A DNA stretch of 64,000 nt from Mesorhizobium opportunistum WSM2075 (GCF_000176035.2 NC_015675.1:868001-932000); one strand, 5' to 3'. Positions 42,241 to 51,963 are shown, counted from the stretch's first letter. A program made the numbers and translations. Notes: generated by a model not told the origin, from the sequence alone.

Positions 42241-44184
42241 ATGAACGTGGCTAAAGGAACGCGCAAAGCACCCAGGAAACGCACATTCGATGCACTTCCC
42301 GATACTGTCGATTTCAGGGACACTATTTTTGTCCCGACACTCATACGCGTGGCGCCGGTCTCGGATCTGGCGACGTATCGATCCCATCGCATTCCAGTGC
42401 TCAACCAGGGCAGCGAAGGGGCCTGCACGGGCTTCGGGCTCGCCACGGCGGCGAACTATCTGTTGCGTGTCCGCGGCGAGAACCCGAACGCGGACGAGGT
42501 GAGCGCCTGGATGCTCTACACCATGGCCAAGCGCTACGATGAATGGCCCGGCGAAGACTATGCCGGATCCAGCGCGCGCGGCGCCATGAAGGGCTGGTTC
42601 AAGCATGGGCTTTGCGCCATGACCCTGTGGAAGGAGAAGGTGCCGGACCCCAAATTGAGCTCCGAGCGGTCGGCGGATGCGATCCGGCGGCCGCTCGGTG
42701 CGTATTTTCGCGTCAATCACAAGGACCTGGTCGCCATGCACTCGGCGATCAGCGAAGTCGGCGTGCTCTACGCGACAGCGGCCGTGCACGAAGGCTGGCA
42801 GCAGGTTGGCAAGGGCGATGCGGCGATCACGTTCCGGCCGGGAACCATCGGCGGCCATGCCTTCGCCATCGTGGGATACGATTTGCGCGGCTTCTGGATC
42901 CAGAACAGCTGGGGACCCGATTGGGGCGAAGGCGGGCTTTCGAACCTCTCCTATGCCGACTGGCTGGCCAACGGCAAGGACGTCTGGGTGGCCGCACTGG
43001 GGGCGCCCATCGATCTCGGGCCGCCCGTCGCCACTGCAATGATGCGCGCCGGTGCCCCGCGCAGCTATGAAAGCCAGGTTTACGCCGATCTGCGGCCCTA
43101 TATCATCACCTCCAAGAACGACGGCATCCTCGATAGCAAGGACACCTATGGGCTGACCGAGGACGGGCTCAAGACACTGATGACCGAGCGTATGCCGGCG
43201 GCGATGAGCACATGGCGGACCAAGCGTGTCCTGCTCTATGCGCATGGCGGGCTGGTTCCTATCGATTCCGCGATCCAGACCGTGGCCAACAACCTTGGCC
43301 CCTTGCTCAAGGCCCAGGTCTATCCATTGTCGTTCATCTGGCGCTCCGACGTGTGGAGCACCATCCGCGACATCCTCCAGGACTCGATGACAAGGCGCCG
43401 CGACGAGGGCATCCTCGACAAGGCCAAGGATTTCATGCTCGATCGGGTCGACGACATGCTCGAGGTCGTCGCGCGAAATCTCGGCGGCAAGGCGCTTTGG
43501 GACGAGATGAAGAAAAATGCCGAGCAGGCCTCCAGCCAGAAATACGGGGCCGCGAGGCTGGCTGCCGGCCATCTCATCGACCTCGCGGGCAAGATCGATG
43601 AAATCCACCTGGTGGGCCATAGCGCGGGAGCCATTTTTCTCGCGCCGCTGGCGGCGAGATTGGGCAAGGCGGGCGTCAAGATAAAGAGCGTCAGTCTTTG
43701 GGCGCCGGCCTGCACGCTGAAGCTGTTCAATACGGTATACAAGCCGCTGATCGAGAGGGGCGTCATAGAGGCGTTCGACCTCTATACGTTGGATGACGCC
43801 ACCGAACAGGACGACGACTGCGCCAATATCTACCACAAGTCATTGCTCTATCTGGTCAGCAATGCCTTTGAGGACCGGCCGCATATTCCGGGCATACAAA
43901 GCGGCGTTCCGCTGCTGGGCAGGGAGGTTGACGCGGGCGCGATCCCAAAAGATTTCTGGAAGAAGCCGGCGCGCAAATGGCTGATATCACCAGGCAGCGC
44001 CAGCCACGCGCGCCATCACGGCGATTTCGACAATGATGACACCACGCTGCGTTCGACGTTGAAGCGCATCGTCGGCTCCACGGTATCGCCGCCGACGCTG
44101 CCGCCGACACCGCCGGCACTGGTGCAATCGCGTGAGGCGCGCATCCAATACCGTCAAAAACTGGACGTGGCCCTGCGGCGCTAG
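42241..44184 (+). CDS. Papain-like (C1) peptidase fused to an alpha/beta hydrolase
   Basis: 647 residues from the ATG at 42241 (AAGGGGGG just before it). Residues about 20-255 are a C1 peptidase: oxyanion Gln56 and nucleophile Cys62 in NQGSEGACTGFG, His206 in GGHAFAIVGYD, and Asn222 in WIQNSWGPDWGEGG, a complete triad. Residues about 325-600 form an alpha/beta hydrolase: oxyanion-like YAHGG (about 335) and nucleophile elbow GHSAG with Ser461, near IHLVGHSAGAIFL. A proline-rich linker (VSPPTLPPTPPAL) precedes the C-terminus. No signal peptide, so cytosolic or secreted by a non-Sec route. I know no characterised protein of this build. A 117-base open extension upstream (ATG 42124) lies in a repeat and is not adopted. 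Confidence 0.8.
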   Translation: MNVAKGTRKAPRKRTFDALPDTVDFRDTIFVPTLIRVAPVSDLATYRSHRIPVLNQGSEGACTGFGLATAANYLLRVRGENPNADEVSAWMLYTMAKRYDEWPGEDYAGSSARGAMKGWFKHGLCAMTLWKEKVPDPKLSSERSADAIRRPLGAYFRVNHKDLVAMHSAISEVGVLYATAAVHEGWQQVGKGDAAITFRPGTIGGHAFAIVGYDLRGFWIQNSWGPDWGEGGLSNLSYADWLANGKDVWVAALGAPIDLGPPVATAMMRAGAPRSYESQVYADLRPYIITSKNDGILDSKDTYGLTEDGLKTLMTERMPAAMSTWRTKRVLLYAHGGLVPIDSAIQTVANNLGPLLKAQVYPLSFIWRSDVWSTIRDILQDSMTRRRDEGILDKAKDFMLDRVDDMLEVVARNLGGKALWDEMKKNAEQASSQKYGAARLAAGHLIDLAGKIDEIHLVGHSAGAIFLAPLAARLGKAGVKIKSVSLWAPACTLKLFNTVYKPLIERGVIEAFDLYTLDDATEQDDDCANIYHKSLLYLVSNAFEDRPHIPGIQSGVPLLGREVDAGAIPKDFWKKPARKWLISPGSASHARHHGDFDNDDTTLRSTLKRIVGSTVSPPTLPPTPPALVQSREARIQYRQKLDVALRR

Positions 44185-44282
44185 ACCGGGCTTGCTCGCA
44201 TGCCCGGTCATGACTGGTGACCTGCGGATGGGAACCCGCAGGCCCTTATGCCTGTCGCCCAAAAGTGAGCTCGGCGGGCGTG

Positions 44283-45923
44283 TCAGGACTGGATCCAAAC
44301 CTTCTCGAAATGCTGTTCCAGCGCCTGGTGCTGTTCGCAGCCTTCGACGCCCTTGCGGTAGGTGCGGTAGACCGAGCGCCAGTAGGGTTGGATGATGATG
44401 CCTGAATCGCGCAAATTCTTCTCGATGCCGGCCATGATCTCCTTGCGCGCCTTGGCGTCGGGGGTGGCCAGCGCCTTGTCCAGCAGCTCGTCGAACTCCT
44501 TGCTGGCGTAGGCGCTTTCGTTCCAGGCGGCGCCCGACTTGTAGGCGAGCGCCAGCACCTGGACGCCGAGCGGGCGGCCGAGCCATTCGGTGCAGGAAAA
44601 GGGGTATTTGCTCCAGTCGTTCCAGAAGGTGGCGGCGGGCAGCACGGTGCGCTTGATCTTCAGCCCGGCCTCGCGCATCTGCGCGGCGATCGCGTCGCCG
44701 GTGCTCTTTTGCCATTCGACATCGACGGAGATGAGGTCGTATTCGTGGTCCGCCTTGCCGGACTCCGCCAGCAGCTTCTTGGCCGCCTCCACATCACGCT
44801 TGGCGGGGCCGATATCGGCATATTCGGGATGCATGGGGCCGACATGGTGGTTATCGGCGGGCTTGCCGCGCCCATCGAGGCCGAGCTTCAGCACGGCGGC
44901 ATTGTCGACGGCGAGCTGGGCGGCGCGGCGCAGCTTGACGTCCTCATAGGGCGCATTGCCGACATTGAAGCGGGCGACGATGGTGGAGCCGGTGGCGATC
45001 TCGGAATTCTTGAGCCCCATCTGGTCGGTCTGCGAGACGGCATCGGAAGCGGTCTCGTGGTCGGTGTCGATCTCGCCCGATTCGAACGCCGACAGCATGG
45101 CGTTGGGGTCGGAGCCGTAATCGACCCATTTGATGCCATCCAGGTAGAATTCGCCCTTCCACCAGGGCTTCGACTTGCGCTTCACCTCGGCGCCGGTTTC
45201 GGCATCCCAGCTCACCAGCTCGCAGGGGCCGGTGGTGATGGCCAGCGCCTTCATGGGATCGCCGTCGCCGTCATAGGAGCGGTGCATGATCAGCGCCGGA
45301 TAGTCGGCCATGCCGGCGATCAGCGAAATGTCTGGCTTCGGCAAATTGAGCTTGATGGTGAAGTCGTCGACCTTCTCGATGCCGCCATCGACCGCCTTCT
45401 TGGTGTCGGCGTTGACCAGCGCGCCCATGCGCGCGGCGACCGAATTGCCGGCCACGCCCGCCTCGCACCAGCGGGTGAGGTTGTGGACGACATCGTCGGC
45501 GTTGAAGGCATCGCCGTTCGACCACGAAATGCCCTTGCGCACATGCAGCGTCAGCGTCCTGGCGTCGTCACTCATCTCCCACTTTTCGAGCAGCCAGGGC
45601 TCGAACGAGAAATCAGTGTTCCAGCGCACCAGATATTCGTTGCAGTGGCGGGCGACATTCGACATTTCCACGCCGTCGAAGGTGCGCGGGTCCTTGAAAC
45701 CCTTGACGTTCATGGCGACACGCAAGGTGCCGCCCTTCTTCGGCTCGGCCGCGCGGGCCGGGGTTGGGGCGAGACCGCCGAGCGCCAGCGCACCGGCGGC
45801 GCTGACCCCGAGGCCAGCCATGAGCGCCAGATATTCGCGGCGGTTGATGCCGCCCTTCCTGAAATCGTCGGCGACGGGCCCGGCTTGCGGGTGCAGTTTG
45901 CGGTCGGTCAGCATGAATTTCAT
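44283..45923 (-). CDS. ABC transporter substrate-binding protein, family 5, Tat-exported
   Basis: 546 residues from the ATG at 45923 (AGGGGA at the right distance; an ATG two codons upstream is the alternative). A twin-arginine signal is visible ([12 protein letters not shown] at about 27-38), ending [10 protein letters not shown]. The mature protein matches the SBP_bac_5 family ([53 protein letters not shown]). Such proteins bind oligopeptides, dipeptides or opines. No permease or ATPase genes are near it, so it is an orphan or serves a transporter elsewhere. Confidence 0.85.
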   Translation of the reverse strand: MKFMLTDRKLHPQAGPVADDFRKGGINRREYLALMAGLGVSAAGALALGGLAPTPARAAEPKKGGTLRVAMNVKGFKDPRTFDGVEMSNVARHCNEYLVRWNTDFSFEPWLLEKWEMSDDARTLTLHVRKGISWSNGDAFNADDVVHNLTRWCEAGVAGNSVAARMGALVNADTKKAVDGGIEKVDDFTIKLNLPKPDISLIAGMADYPALIMHRSYDGDGDPMKALAITTGPCELVSWDAETGAEVKRKSKPWWKGEFYLDGIKWVDYGSDPNAMLSAFESGEIDTDHETASDAVSQTDQMGLKNSEIATGSTIVARFNVGNAPYEDVKLRRAAQLAVDNAAVLKLGLDGRGKPADNHHVGPMHPEYADIGPAKRDVEAAKKLLAESGKADHEYDLISVDVEWQKSTGDAIAAQMREAGLKIKRTVLPAATFWNDWSKYPFSCTEWLGRPLGVQVLALAYKSGAAWNESAYASKEFDELLDKALATPDAKARKEIMAGIEKNLRDSGIIIQPYWRSVYRTYRKGVEGCEQHQALEQHFEKVWIQS

Positions 45924-46150
45924 GGTCATTCCCCTGTTGTTGAGCGTTCCGGCCGGTCGCCACGCGGGGGGCTGCGACCGCCGGGGGCGCCATTTGCTGG
46001 TGGGAATGATAGGGCTGGGTGACGCCAGGGAGTGTTCTGGAATCCGCAGGAGTTATGCGGTGCTCCGCAGGGGGTGATTGTGGCGTGAGAGTCAATCCCG
46101 ACCGCCGATTCCGTCACGTCTGGCCCGCGGCTTCGCGTTCACCAGCGGCT

Positions 46151-46300
46151 TCCCCCACTCCGTCTCGGCTTCGCCGAGCCACCTCTCCCCCCTCCGGAGG
46201 GAGAGGAAGGGCGCCAAGGTCGGCAAGCTCGCGCCTTTCCTCTCCCCCGTCGACCGGGGGAGAGGTGTCGAGCGCAGCTCGACGGAGTGGGGGTCGACCC
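46151..46300. repeat. Palindromic intergenic mosaic element, family C copy 2
   Basis: TCCCCCACTCCGTCTCGGCTTC opening, inner CCTCTCCCCC / GGGGGAGAGG stems, and closing GCTCGACGGAGTGGGGG. It lies in the gap between the solute-binding protein gene and secB. Confidence 0.75.
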
Positions 46301-46385
46301 ATGGCTCGGTCGTTGTATTTCGATCAGAACGGTGCCGCCTATGGCTGCTGGCCCGCCAGCGTTGCAACGTAGAAGCATCCAACAG

Positions 46386-46410
46386 AAAACCCGGCGCGAG
46401 GCCGGGTTTT
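46386..46410. terminator. Terminator after secB
   Basis: Perfect 10-bp stem AAAACCCGGC / GCCGGGTTTT with a five-base loop, so a T-run follows on either strand. It lies 25 bases beyond the secB stop on the minus strand. Confidence 0.85.
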
Positions 46411-46434
46411 CCAAAACGTCCGCTCAGGCTGAAA

Positions 46435-46941
46435 TCAGCTGACCTGGGTCTTCGAAGCCGCGGCCTGGTCCTCGGCCATCTTCTGCTGGAACATCTGCGC
46501 GAAATCGATCGGGTCGAGCATCAGCGGCGGGAAGCCGCCATTGCGGGTCGCCTCGGCGATGATCTGGCGGGCGAAGGGGAACAGCAGGCGCGGGCATTCG
46601 ATGAACAGGATCGGCAGCATGTGCTCCTGCGGGAAGCCGGAAATGGCGAAGACGCCGCCATAGACCAGCTCGACGTTGAACAGCACTTCCTGGTCGAAGG
46701 AGGCCTTGGCGTTCAGCGTCAAATTGACGTCGAACTGCTTGTCGGAGAGCGGGTTGGCGTTAACGTTGACGTTGATGGCGATGCCGGGCGCCTTGTCGCG
46801 GCCGCGCAGCGAATTGGGCGCGCCGGGGCTTTCGAAGGACAGGTCCTTCACATATTGGGCCAGGACGTTGAGCGACGGCTGCTGCGCCGCGTTGCCGTTT
46901 CCGTTGGCCGCGCCGACCGGCGCGTCATCATTGCTGGCCAT
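46435..46941 (-). CDS. secB: Protein-export chaperone SecB
   Basis: 168 residues. SecB sequence [19 protein letters not shown] opens after a polar N-terminal arm. Further blocks are [37 protein letters not shown] and [16 protein letters not shown], all diagnostic. The tetramer holds precursors unfolded and hands them to SecA. Start at 46941; a perfect terminator follows. Confidence 0.95.
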   Translation of the reverse strand: MASNDDAPVGAANGNGNAAQQPSLNVLAQYVKDLSFESPGAPNSLRGRDKAPGIAINVNVNANPLSDKQFDVNLTLNAKASFDQEVLFNVELVYGGVFAISGFPQEHMLPILFIECPRLLFPFARQIIAEATRNGGFPPLMLDPIDFAQMFQQKMAEDQAAASKTQVS

Positions 46942-47085
46942 GAGCCTTTTCCTTTTGCCTGGGCAGCGTTGCTGACCGAATTGAAATCGGGCGTTCGCTA
47001 CCATGGTCGGCATGACAAGACAAGGTTTGCCGCCTTCGGGTGCGGGGCGATGGCTGCCCGTCCTCCGCAGCCGTTGAGGAAGGGC

Positions 47086-47150
47086 TCCCTTCCTCTTCCC
47101 CGTCGATCGGGGGAGAGGTGTCGAGCGAAGCTCGACGGAGTGGGGGTCGA
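47086..47150. repeat. Mosaic element, family C fragment 3a
   Basis: CCCGTCGATCGGGGGAGAGGTGTCG block ending CTCGACGGAGTGGGGGTCGAC. It pairs with 47213-47283 as a composite element around secB and fxsA. Confidence 0.65.
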
Positions 47151-47212
47151 CGTTGGCGCAAGGCGGGCAATGCTTGCGCCTTGGTCCCTTTTCAATCCGT
47201 TCGTGGCGCTTG

Positions 47213-47283
47213 CCACGTGGTTCCCCCACTCCGTCTCGGCTTCGCCGAGCCACCTCTCCCCCCTCCGGAGGGAGAGGAAGGAG
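47213..47283. repeat. Mosaic element, family C fragment 3b
   Basis: CCACGTGGTTCCCCCACTCCGTCTCGGC ... CCTCCGGAGGGAGAGGAAGG in part: opening and inner stems of family C. With 47086-47150 it encloses about 60 bases of non-repetitive DNA. Confidence 0.65.
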
Positions 47284-47339
47284 CCTGGCTGGGGCGGCGC
47301 TGGCCGGTCATAACAAATCAGAACGCTGCAGCCGCTGTC

Positions 47340-47840
47340 TCAATCGTCCTTGAGCCGCCGCCAGGGCGAATTGTGATCCGGGCCGCGCTTCAAATCGTCC
47401 TCGCGCGAATAGTCGCCGTCGTCGAGGTCGATGACCTTGTCGCGCTGGCGTCCGCGAAAACCGCCGGTCGAGAAATTGGTGGCGACGACGATGCGGCCCT
47501 TGAGCCGGCTCCAGGCAAGGTCGCGCACCGGCGGCAGGAACAGCAGCAGGCCGATGATGTCGGTGATGAAACCCGGGATGATCAGGAGGATCGCGGCGAC
47601 CACGATCATGGCGCCATGGGCGAGCTGGCGGCTGGGATCATGGCCGTCGTTCATCTCGGTGCGGATGCGCGACATGACGCCGAAACCCTGGTGCCGCAGC
47701 AAAAGCACGCCGGCGAGGCTGGAGGCCAGCACCAGGCCGACCGTCGCCAGCGCGCCGATCTCACGGCCGACGATGACGAAACCGGCGATTTCCAGCAGCG
47801 GAAGTGCGAGAAGAAAAAGGGGAAGCAGCGAAATGCGCAA
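47340..47840 (-). CDS. fxsA: FxsA-family membrane protein
   Basis: 166 residues from a TTG at 47840 that gives the N-terminus MRISLLPLFLLALPLLEIAG usual for FxsA. Four spans; the LLLRHQGFGVM and LLIIPGFITDIIGLLLFLPPVR blocks are typical. FxsA proteins influence phage exclusion in E. coli but their normal role is unclear. fxsA lies beside secB and the TimA-like gene in many alphaproteobacteria, as here (divergent). Confidence 0.85.
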   Translation of the reverse strand: MRISLLPLFLLALPLLEIAGFVIVGREIGALATVGLVLASSLAGVLLLRHQGFGVMSRIRTEMNDGHDPSRQLAHGAMIVVAAILLIIPGFITDIIGLLLFLPPVRDLAWSRLKGRIVVATNFSTGGFRGRQRDKVIDLDDGDYSREDDLKRGPDHNSPWRRLKDD

Positions 47841-48056
47841 GTCTTGCCAATCTTTCGGTGGTTTTGGTCGTTTTCGATGTTTTGCCCGCTGGCGACCAAT
47901 CGCCGCTGGCACTAGGGCTGTTAGATAGGTATGCCTGCCTTTGATTTGAATGATTGCGCCTTGCGTTCTATATGCTTTGAATGTTGAACGCTATGCGACC
48001 GTGGGCTTGCGGGCCGGGCGGTCCGGCCACGAGGCAGGGATTGATTGGCGGAAGAT

Positions 48057-48767
48057 ATGGGATTCTTCGACTTCGGCACGATTTTCTTCCTGATCGCGGC
48101 GGTGGTGATCTTCTTCCAGCTGCGCAATGTGCTGGGCCGTCGGACCGGTAGCGAGCGGCCGCCTTTCGATCCCTATACCGCGGCGCGCACCGGCGACAAG
48201 GACGCCGCCCAGAAGCCCGAGAACGTGGTGTCGCTGCCGCGCAAGCGGCTGCCGGGCGAGCCGGCAGCACCCGACGCCTATGCTGCGATCGATGCCTTCG
48301 CCAAGCCGGACACCGACCTCAACAAGGGCCTGCGCACGATCAAGGACAATGATCCGTCCTTCGATCCCAAGGGTTTCGTCGACGGCGCCAAGATGGCCTA
48401 CGAGATGATCGTCATGGCCTATGCCGATGGCGACCGCAAAACGCTGAAGAACCTTCTATCGCGCGAGGTTTTCGACGGCTTCGTCGCCGCGATCGGCGAG
48501 CGCGAGGCCAAGTCGGAGAAGATCCAGTCGTCCTTCGTCGGCATCGACAAGGCCGATATCGTGTCGGCCGAGATGAAGGGCGGTGAGGCGCATGTCACGC
48601 TGCGTATTATCAGCGAGCTAATCTCGGCGACGCGCGACAAGGCCGGCACCGTCATCGACGGCGATCCCGAAACCGTGGCCGAGGTCAAGGATGTCTGGAC
48701 CTTCGCCCGCGACACGCGCTCGCGCGATCCGAACTGGAAGCTCGTCGCCACCGAAGAAGAAGACTGA
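48057..48767 (+). CDS. Tim44/TimA-family inner-membrane adaptor protein
   Basis: 236 residues. One N-terminal span (TIFFLIAAVVIFFQLR), a polar linker, then a Tim44-like domain from about residue 85 (DPKGFVDGAKMAYEMIVMAYADGD, LSREVFDGFVAAI). Alphaproteobacterial TimA is the bacterial relative of mitochondrial Tim44 and binds membrane proteins. First gene of an apparent cluster with mltA, smr and an xre regulator. Start at 48057 follows GGCGGAAG; an upstream TTG at 48045 is possible. Confidence 0.85.
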   Translation: MGFFDFGTIFFLIAAVVIFFQLRNVLGRRTGSERPPFDPYTAARTGDKDAAQKPENVVSLPRKRLPGEPAAPDAYAAIDAFAKPDTDLNKGLRTIKDNDPSFDPKGFVDGAKMAYEMIVMAYADGDRKTLKNLLSREVFDGFVAAIGEREAKSEKIQSSFVGIDKADIVSAEMKGGEAHVTLRIISELISATRDKAGTVIDGDPETVAEVKDVWTFARDTRSRDPNWKLVATEEED

Positions 48768-48791
48768 GCCCAGATAAAGGCGGGGGCTCCG

Positions 48792-49886
48792 GTGTCGCTA
48801 TCGCCCTCCTTCGTGGCCAAGTCTTTTGAAGATCTCCCCGGCTGGGGCGACGACGACCATCCATCGGCCTTCGAGGTCTTTCGCCGTTCCGCCTTCCACG
48901 TCCTGTCCAAGCCCTATCGCAGCGGTGCGCTCGGCGTCGATTTCGGCGCCTTCGCGGAGGCCTATGCCGAGGCGCGCAGCGTCTCTTCCCTGAACGGGGC
49001 GCAGGCCCGCACGTTCTTCGAACGCCATTTCGTGCCCATGCTGGTGCGGGCCGAGACCGGCCTCGTCACCGGCTTCTACGAGCCGCAGGTCGAGGCGTCG
49101 CCGGTGCGGACGGAGCATTTTTCCGTGCCGCTCATGTCGCGGCCGGCCGATCTCGTCGATGTCGGCGACGCCAACCGGCCCGACGGCATGGACCCTTATC
49201 TGGCCTTCGCGCGGCGGACGGTGGACGGGCTGGCTGAATATTTCGACCGTGGCGCCATCGAGCGCGGTGCGCTCGCCGGCCAAGGGCTGGAGATCGCCTG
49301 GCTGGCCGACAAGGTCGATGCCTTCTTCATCCATGTGCAAGGGGCGGCGCGGCTCGCCATGACCGACGGCCGGCTCTGCCGCGTCACCTATGCCGCCAAA
49401 TCCGGCCAGCGCTTCACCGGGCCTGGCAAGATCCTGAGCGAGCTCGGCGAAATTCCGCTCGCCGAGGTGACGATGCAGTCGATCCGCGCCTGGTTCAAGG
49501 CGCATCCGGACCGTGTCGACGAGATCCTGTGGCAGAACCGCTCCTATATCTTCTTCCGCGAGGCAGCGGTGGATGACGCAGGCCTTGGCCCGATCGCCGC
49601 CGCCAAGGTGCCGCTGACGCCCGGCCGATCGATTGCCGTCGACCGGCTGCTGCACACATTCGGCACGCCCTTTTACATCGACGCGCCGACGCTCACCGCT
49701 TTCGACAAAAGACCGTTCCGGCGGCTGATGATCGCGCAGGACACCGGCTCGGCCATTACCGGGCCGGCGCGCGGCGATCTGTTCGCCGGTTCGGGCGATG
49801 CCGCCGGCGAGATCGCCGGCGTGGTGCGCAACGCCGCCGACTTTTTTGCGCTGGTGCCGCGCCCGCTGATCGGGGGCGCGCGATGA
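48792..49886 (+). CDS. mltA: MltA-type lytic transglycosylase domain protein, without a visible signal peptide
   Basis: 364 residues with the MltA barrel (LVRAETGLVTGFYEPQVEA; FIHVQGAARLAMTDG) and the 3D domain RLMIAQDTGSAITGPARGD with its catalytic aspartate. MltA cleaves peptidoglycan to 1,6-anhydro ends. The upstream gene's TGA is in the same frame 27 bases before the GTG start, so no longer N-terminus can exist; the MSLSPSFVAKSFEDLPGWGD start is not a signal peptide or lipobox. So either export is by another route or the protein acts inside the cell. The stop overlaps smr as ATGA. Confidence 0.85.
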   Translation: MSLSPSFVAKSFEDLPGWGDDDHPSAFEVFRRSAFHVLSKPYRSGALGVDFGAFAEAYAEARSVSSLNGAQARTFFERHFVPMLVRAETGLVTGFYEPQVEASPVRTEHFSVPLMSRPADLVDVGDANRPDGMDPYLAFARRTVDGLAEYFDRGAIERGALAGQGLEIAWLADKVDAFFIHVQGAARLAMTDGRLCRVTYAAKSGQRFTGPGKILSELGEIPLAEVTMQSIRAWFKAHPDRVDEILWQNRSYIFFREAAVDDAGLGPIAAAKVPLTPGRSIAVDRLLHTFGTPFYIDAPTLTAFDKRPFRRLMIAQDTGSAITGPARGDLFAGSGDAAGEIAGVVRNAADFFALVPRPLIGGAR

Positions 49887-50413
49887 GTAGGCGCCCAGAT
49901 AGGCTCAGCGAGGATGACCGCGTGCTGTGGAACCTGGTGGCGCGCTCAGCCAAGCCGCTGAAGGGCAGAACCGCCGTCGACATTCCAGACATTGCGCTGG
50001 AAGCCAGGCCGACGCCGTCGCAACCGGCCCAGCCCGCCACCAATGCCGCCGGTTCCGCAAAGCCGAAGGCACAGCATGTCACGCACCGCCTCGACGACCC
50101 GACGCTGGACAAACTGTCGAAGGGCCGGCTGCCTATCGAGGGCCGCGTCGACCTGCATGGCATGACGCAGGACGAGGCCTATTCGCTGCTGTTCTCGTTC
50201 CTGCACCGGGCACATGCCGGCGGCATCCGCTATGTGCTGGTCATCACCGGCAAGGGGTCGTCCTCAGGCGGCGACGGCGTGCTGCGGCGCGCGGTGCCGG
50301 CCTGGCTGTCGACGCCGGCATTCCGGCCGCTGGTCTCCAGCCACGACCATGCGGCCCGCAACCATGGCGGTTCGGGCGCGCTCTATATCAGGCTGCGGCG
50401 GGTGCGCTCGTGA
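49883..50413 (+). CDS. Smr/MutS2-type endonuclease domain protein
   Basis: 176 residues. An N-terminal basic/proline region (to about 75) precedes the Smr domain: IEGRVDLHGMTQDEAYSLLF, then VLVITGKGSSSGGDGVLRR and HDHAARNHGGSGALYIRLR, with the DLHG and TGKG motifs. Stand-alone Smr proteins are nucleases or RNA-binding. Overlaps mltA by four bases and is near an xre gene; this order recurs in rhizobia. Confidence 0.85.
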   Translation: MSRRPDRLSEDDRVLWNLVARSAKPLKGRTAVDIPDIALEARPTPSQPAQPATNAAGSAKPKAQHVTHRLDDPTLDKLSKGRLPIEGRVDLHGMTQDEAYSLLFSFLHRAHAGGIRYVLVITGKGSSSGGDGVLRRAVPAWLSTPAFRPLVSSHDHAARNHGGSGALYIRLRRVRS

Positions 50414-50438
50414 GGCCCGAAGCCACGGGGCCGGGCGC

Positions 50439-50807
50439 ATGACCCCGTTCGGCGAGAAGCTGCGGGCGCTCCGAAGCGAGCGCGGCGTCAGCCAGAAGGA
50501 CATGGCGGCGGCGATCGGCGTCAGTGCGGCCTATCTGTCGGCGCTCGAGCATGGCCGGCGCGGCGCGCCGACCTGGACGCTGATCCAGAAGATCATCGGC
50601 TATTTCAACATCATCTGGGACGATGCCGAGGAGCTGGCGCGGCTGGCCGAGGCCTCGCATCCGCGTGTCAGGCTGGACACGTCGGGCCTGAGCCCGGCCG
50701 CCACCGAGCTCGCCAACCTTTTGGCCGAGAACATCGAAAAGCTCGACGAGGCGGAGCTGCGCAACATCACCGCGTCGATCCGCAGGGCGCTCGGCCGGCG
50801 GCCGTAG
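50439..50807 (+). CDS. XRE-family HTH regulator
   Basis: 122 residues. Cro/C1 HTH at about 10-55 (SQKDMAAAIGVSAAYLSALEHG). The C-terminal half is helical. Twenty-five bases after smr, in the same direction, so likely in the same transcript. Target unknown. Confidence 0.85.
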   Translation: MTPFGEKLRALRSERGVSQKDMAAAIGVSAAYLSALEHGRRGAPTWTLIQKIIGYFNIIWDDAEELARLAEASHPRVRLDTSGLSPAATELANLLAENIEKLDEAELRNITASIRRALGRRP

Positions 50808-50897
50808 CGGGTTTTGTGGGGATTCCGCGGCGGCTGTGCATTCGTCTCGACGCAAAACAGCGCCCGCCGACAACAGCCGGCGGGCGCTGCAGCGAGA

Positions 50898-51140
50898 TCA
50901 ATTCTTGCCGGCAGTGCTGCCGCCGCCATTGCCGCCCCTGCCGCCATTGCCTTGATGGTCACGGCCACCATTGCCGCCGCCCAGGCATTCCGACGTGCCA
51001 GCGCCGCAACAGCGGCCGGCCCAAACGTCGTTGTTTTGCGTGTTGGCACAGCTTGGAACGGTCTGGCCAGCCAGAGCGGATCCGGCCAGGCCCGACAGCG
51101 CGACGGCGGCGAGGAGGGTGTTACGCAGAAAAGCAGTCAT
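50898..51140 (-). CDS. Secreted Gly/Asn/Cys-rich small protein
   Basis: 80 residues. Signal peptide ends GSALAGQ (about 25). The mature part has CAN, RCCGAGTSEC (four cysteines in all) and then a GGGNGGRDHQGNGGRGGNGG tail. Similar in style to the protein at 17031 but with cysteines. Function not recognised. Confidence 0.65.
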   Translation of the reverse strand: MTAFLRNTLLAAVALSGLAGSALAGQTVPSCANTQNNDVWAGRCCGAGTSECLGGGNGGRDHQGNGGRGGNGGGSTAGKN

Positions 51141-51342
51141 TTGAAGTCTCCATGTTTGGTTTCGGTTCACGGCTGTGTGTCGCCGGCCGGACCGAAATGG
51201 TTCATGGAGGTGCGGAAATTTTTGTAACGGCTCGAGGAACCTCCTCGCTTTCGTCATCCACGGGCGGAGCGGGAGCGAAGCGGACGCGCAGACCCTCGGA
51301 TGACGAAGCAACGCGTGCGACCACCCAGGAGGGCCGCGAAAC

Positions 51343-51963
51343 CTACTGCACCGACCCGACCAGGACCTGCTGGCCACCGCGGATCGAGACCCAGCGGCCG
51401 GTGTTGTCGATTGCCTGCCGCTTGAGGAAGCGATAGCCGGTCTGGTCCCATGGCCTGACCTTGTCGGTCAGATTGTCGAGCACATAGTCGCCCCCGTCGG
51501 TGCGCACCGTCAGCACGGCGTGCCCTTCGCCGTCGGGCTTGCGCACCACGGTCATCAGGAGGTTGGCCAGCGAGACGCCCATGCGGGAGAGCTGGCGGCG
51601 CTTTTCCAAGACATAGTCCTCGCAATCGCCGACGCCCCTGTCGGGATAGGCCCAGACCTCGTCCTTGCCGTAGATGTCCATGTCGCTCATCGGCTTGACG
51701 GCGGCGTTGACCCTGGAGGTGACATTGACCAGCTTGCGCATCAAGCCGTCGGTCAAGGCGGCGGGCGCCAGCCTGGGCGGACGGATCGAGCATTCACCGG
51801 GATGCAGCCTGCAGAAATCGTAGTGGCCGATCGGCTGCGAGGTAAGACCCCCCGTCGCCATTGCTCCGGCCGCCAAAGCCGGCGCCACCCAGCCTCCCGT
51901 TACTGCCAGCCCGGCTGCTGCCGCGCACGCGCGCAGCCTTCGCGCCATCGTTGAGGAATTCAT
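51343..51963 (-). CDS. Transglutaminase-like cysteine peptidase, BTLCP family
   Basis: 206 residues. Signal peptide to about 32 (APALAAGAM). Catalytic triad visible: Cys114 in GVGDCEDY, His148 in EGHAVLTV and Asp163 in YVLDNL, as in bacterial transglutaminase-like cysteine peptidases (LapG relatives). Periplasmic. No LapD or RTX adhesin gene is nearby, so the target is unknown. Confidence 0.9.
   Translation of the reverse strand: MNSSTMARRLRACAAAAGLAVTGGWVAPALAAGAMATGGLTSQPIGHYDFCRLHPGECSIRPPRLAPAALTDGLMRKLVNVTSRVNAAVKPMSDMDIYGKDEVWAYPDRGVGDCEDYVLEKRRQLSRMGVSLANLLMTVVRKPDGEGHAVLTVRTDGGDYVLDNLTDKVRPWDQTGYRFLKRQAIDNTGRWVSIRGGQQVLVGSVQ

Noticed and set aside
42193..43836. 547-codon open frame opposite the papain-like fusion gene
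   Set aside because: The forward frame has full catalytic motifs of two enzyme families; the reverse is a shadow and lacks a ribosome site.
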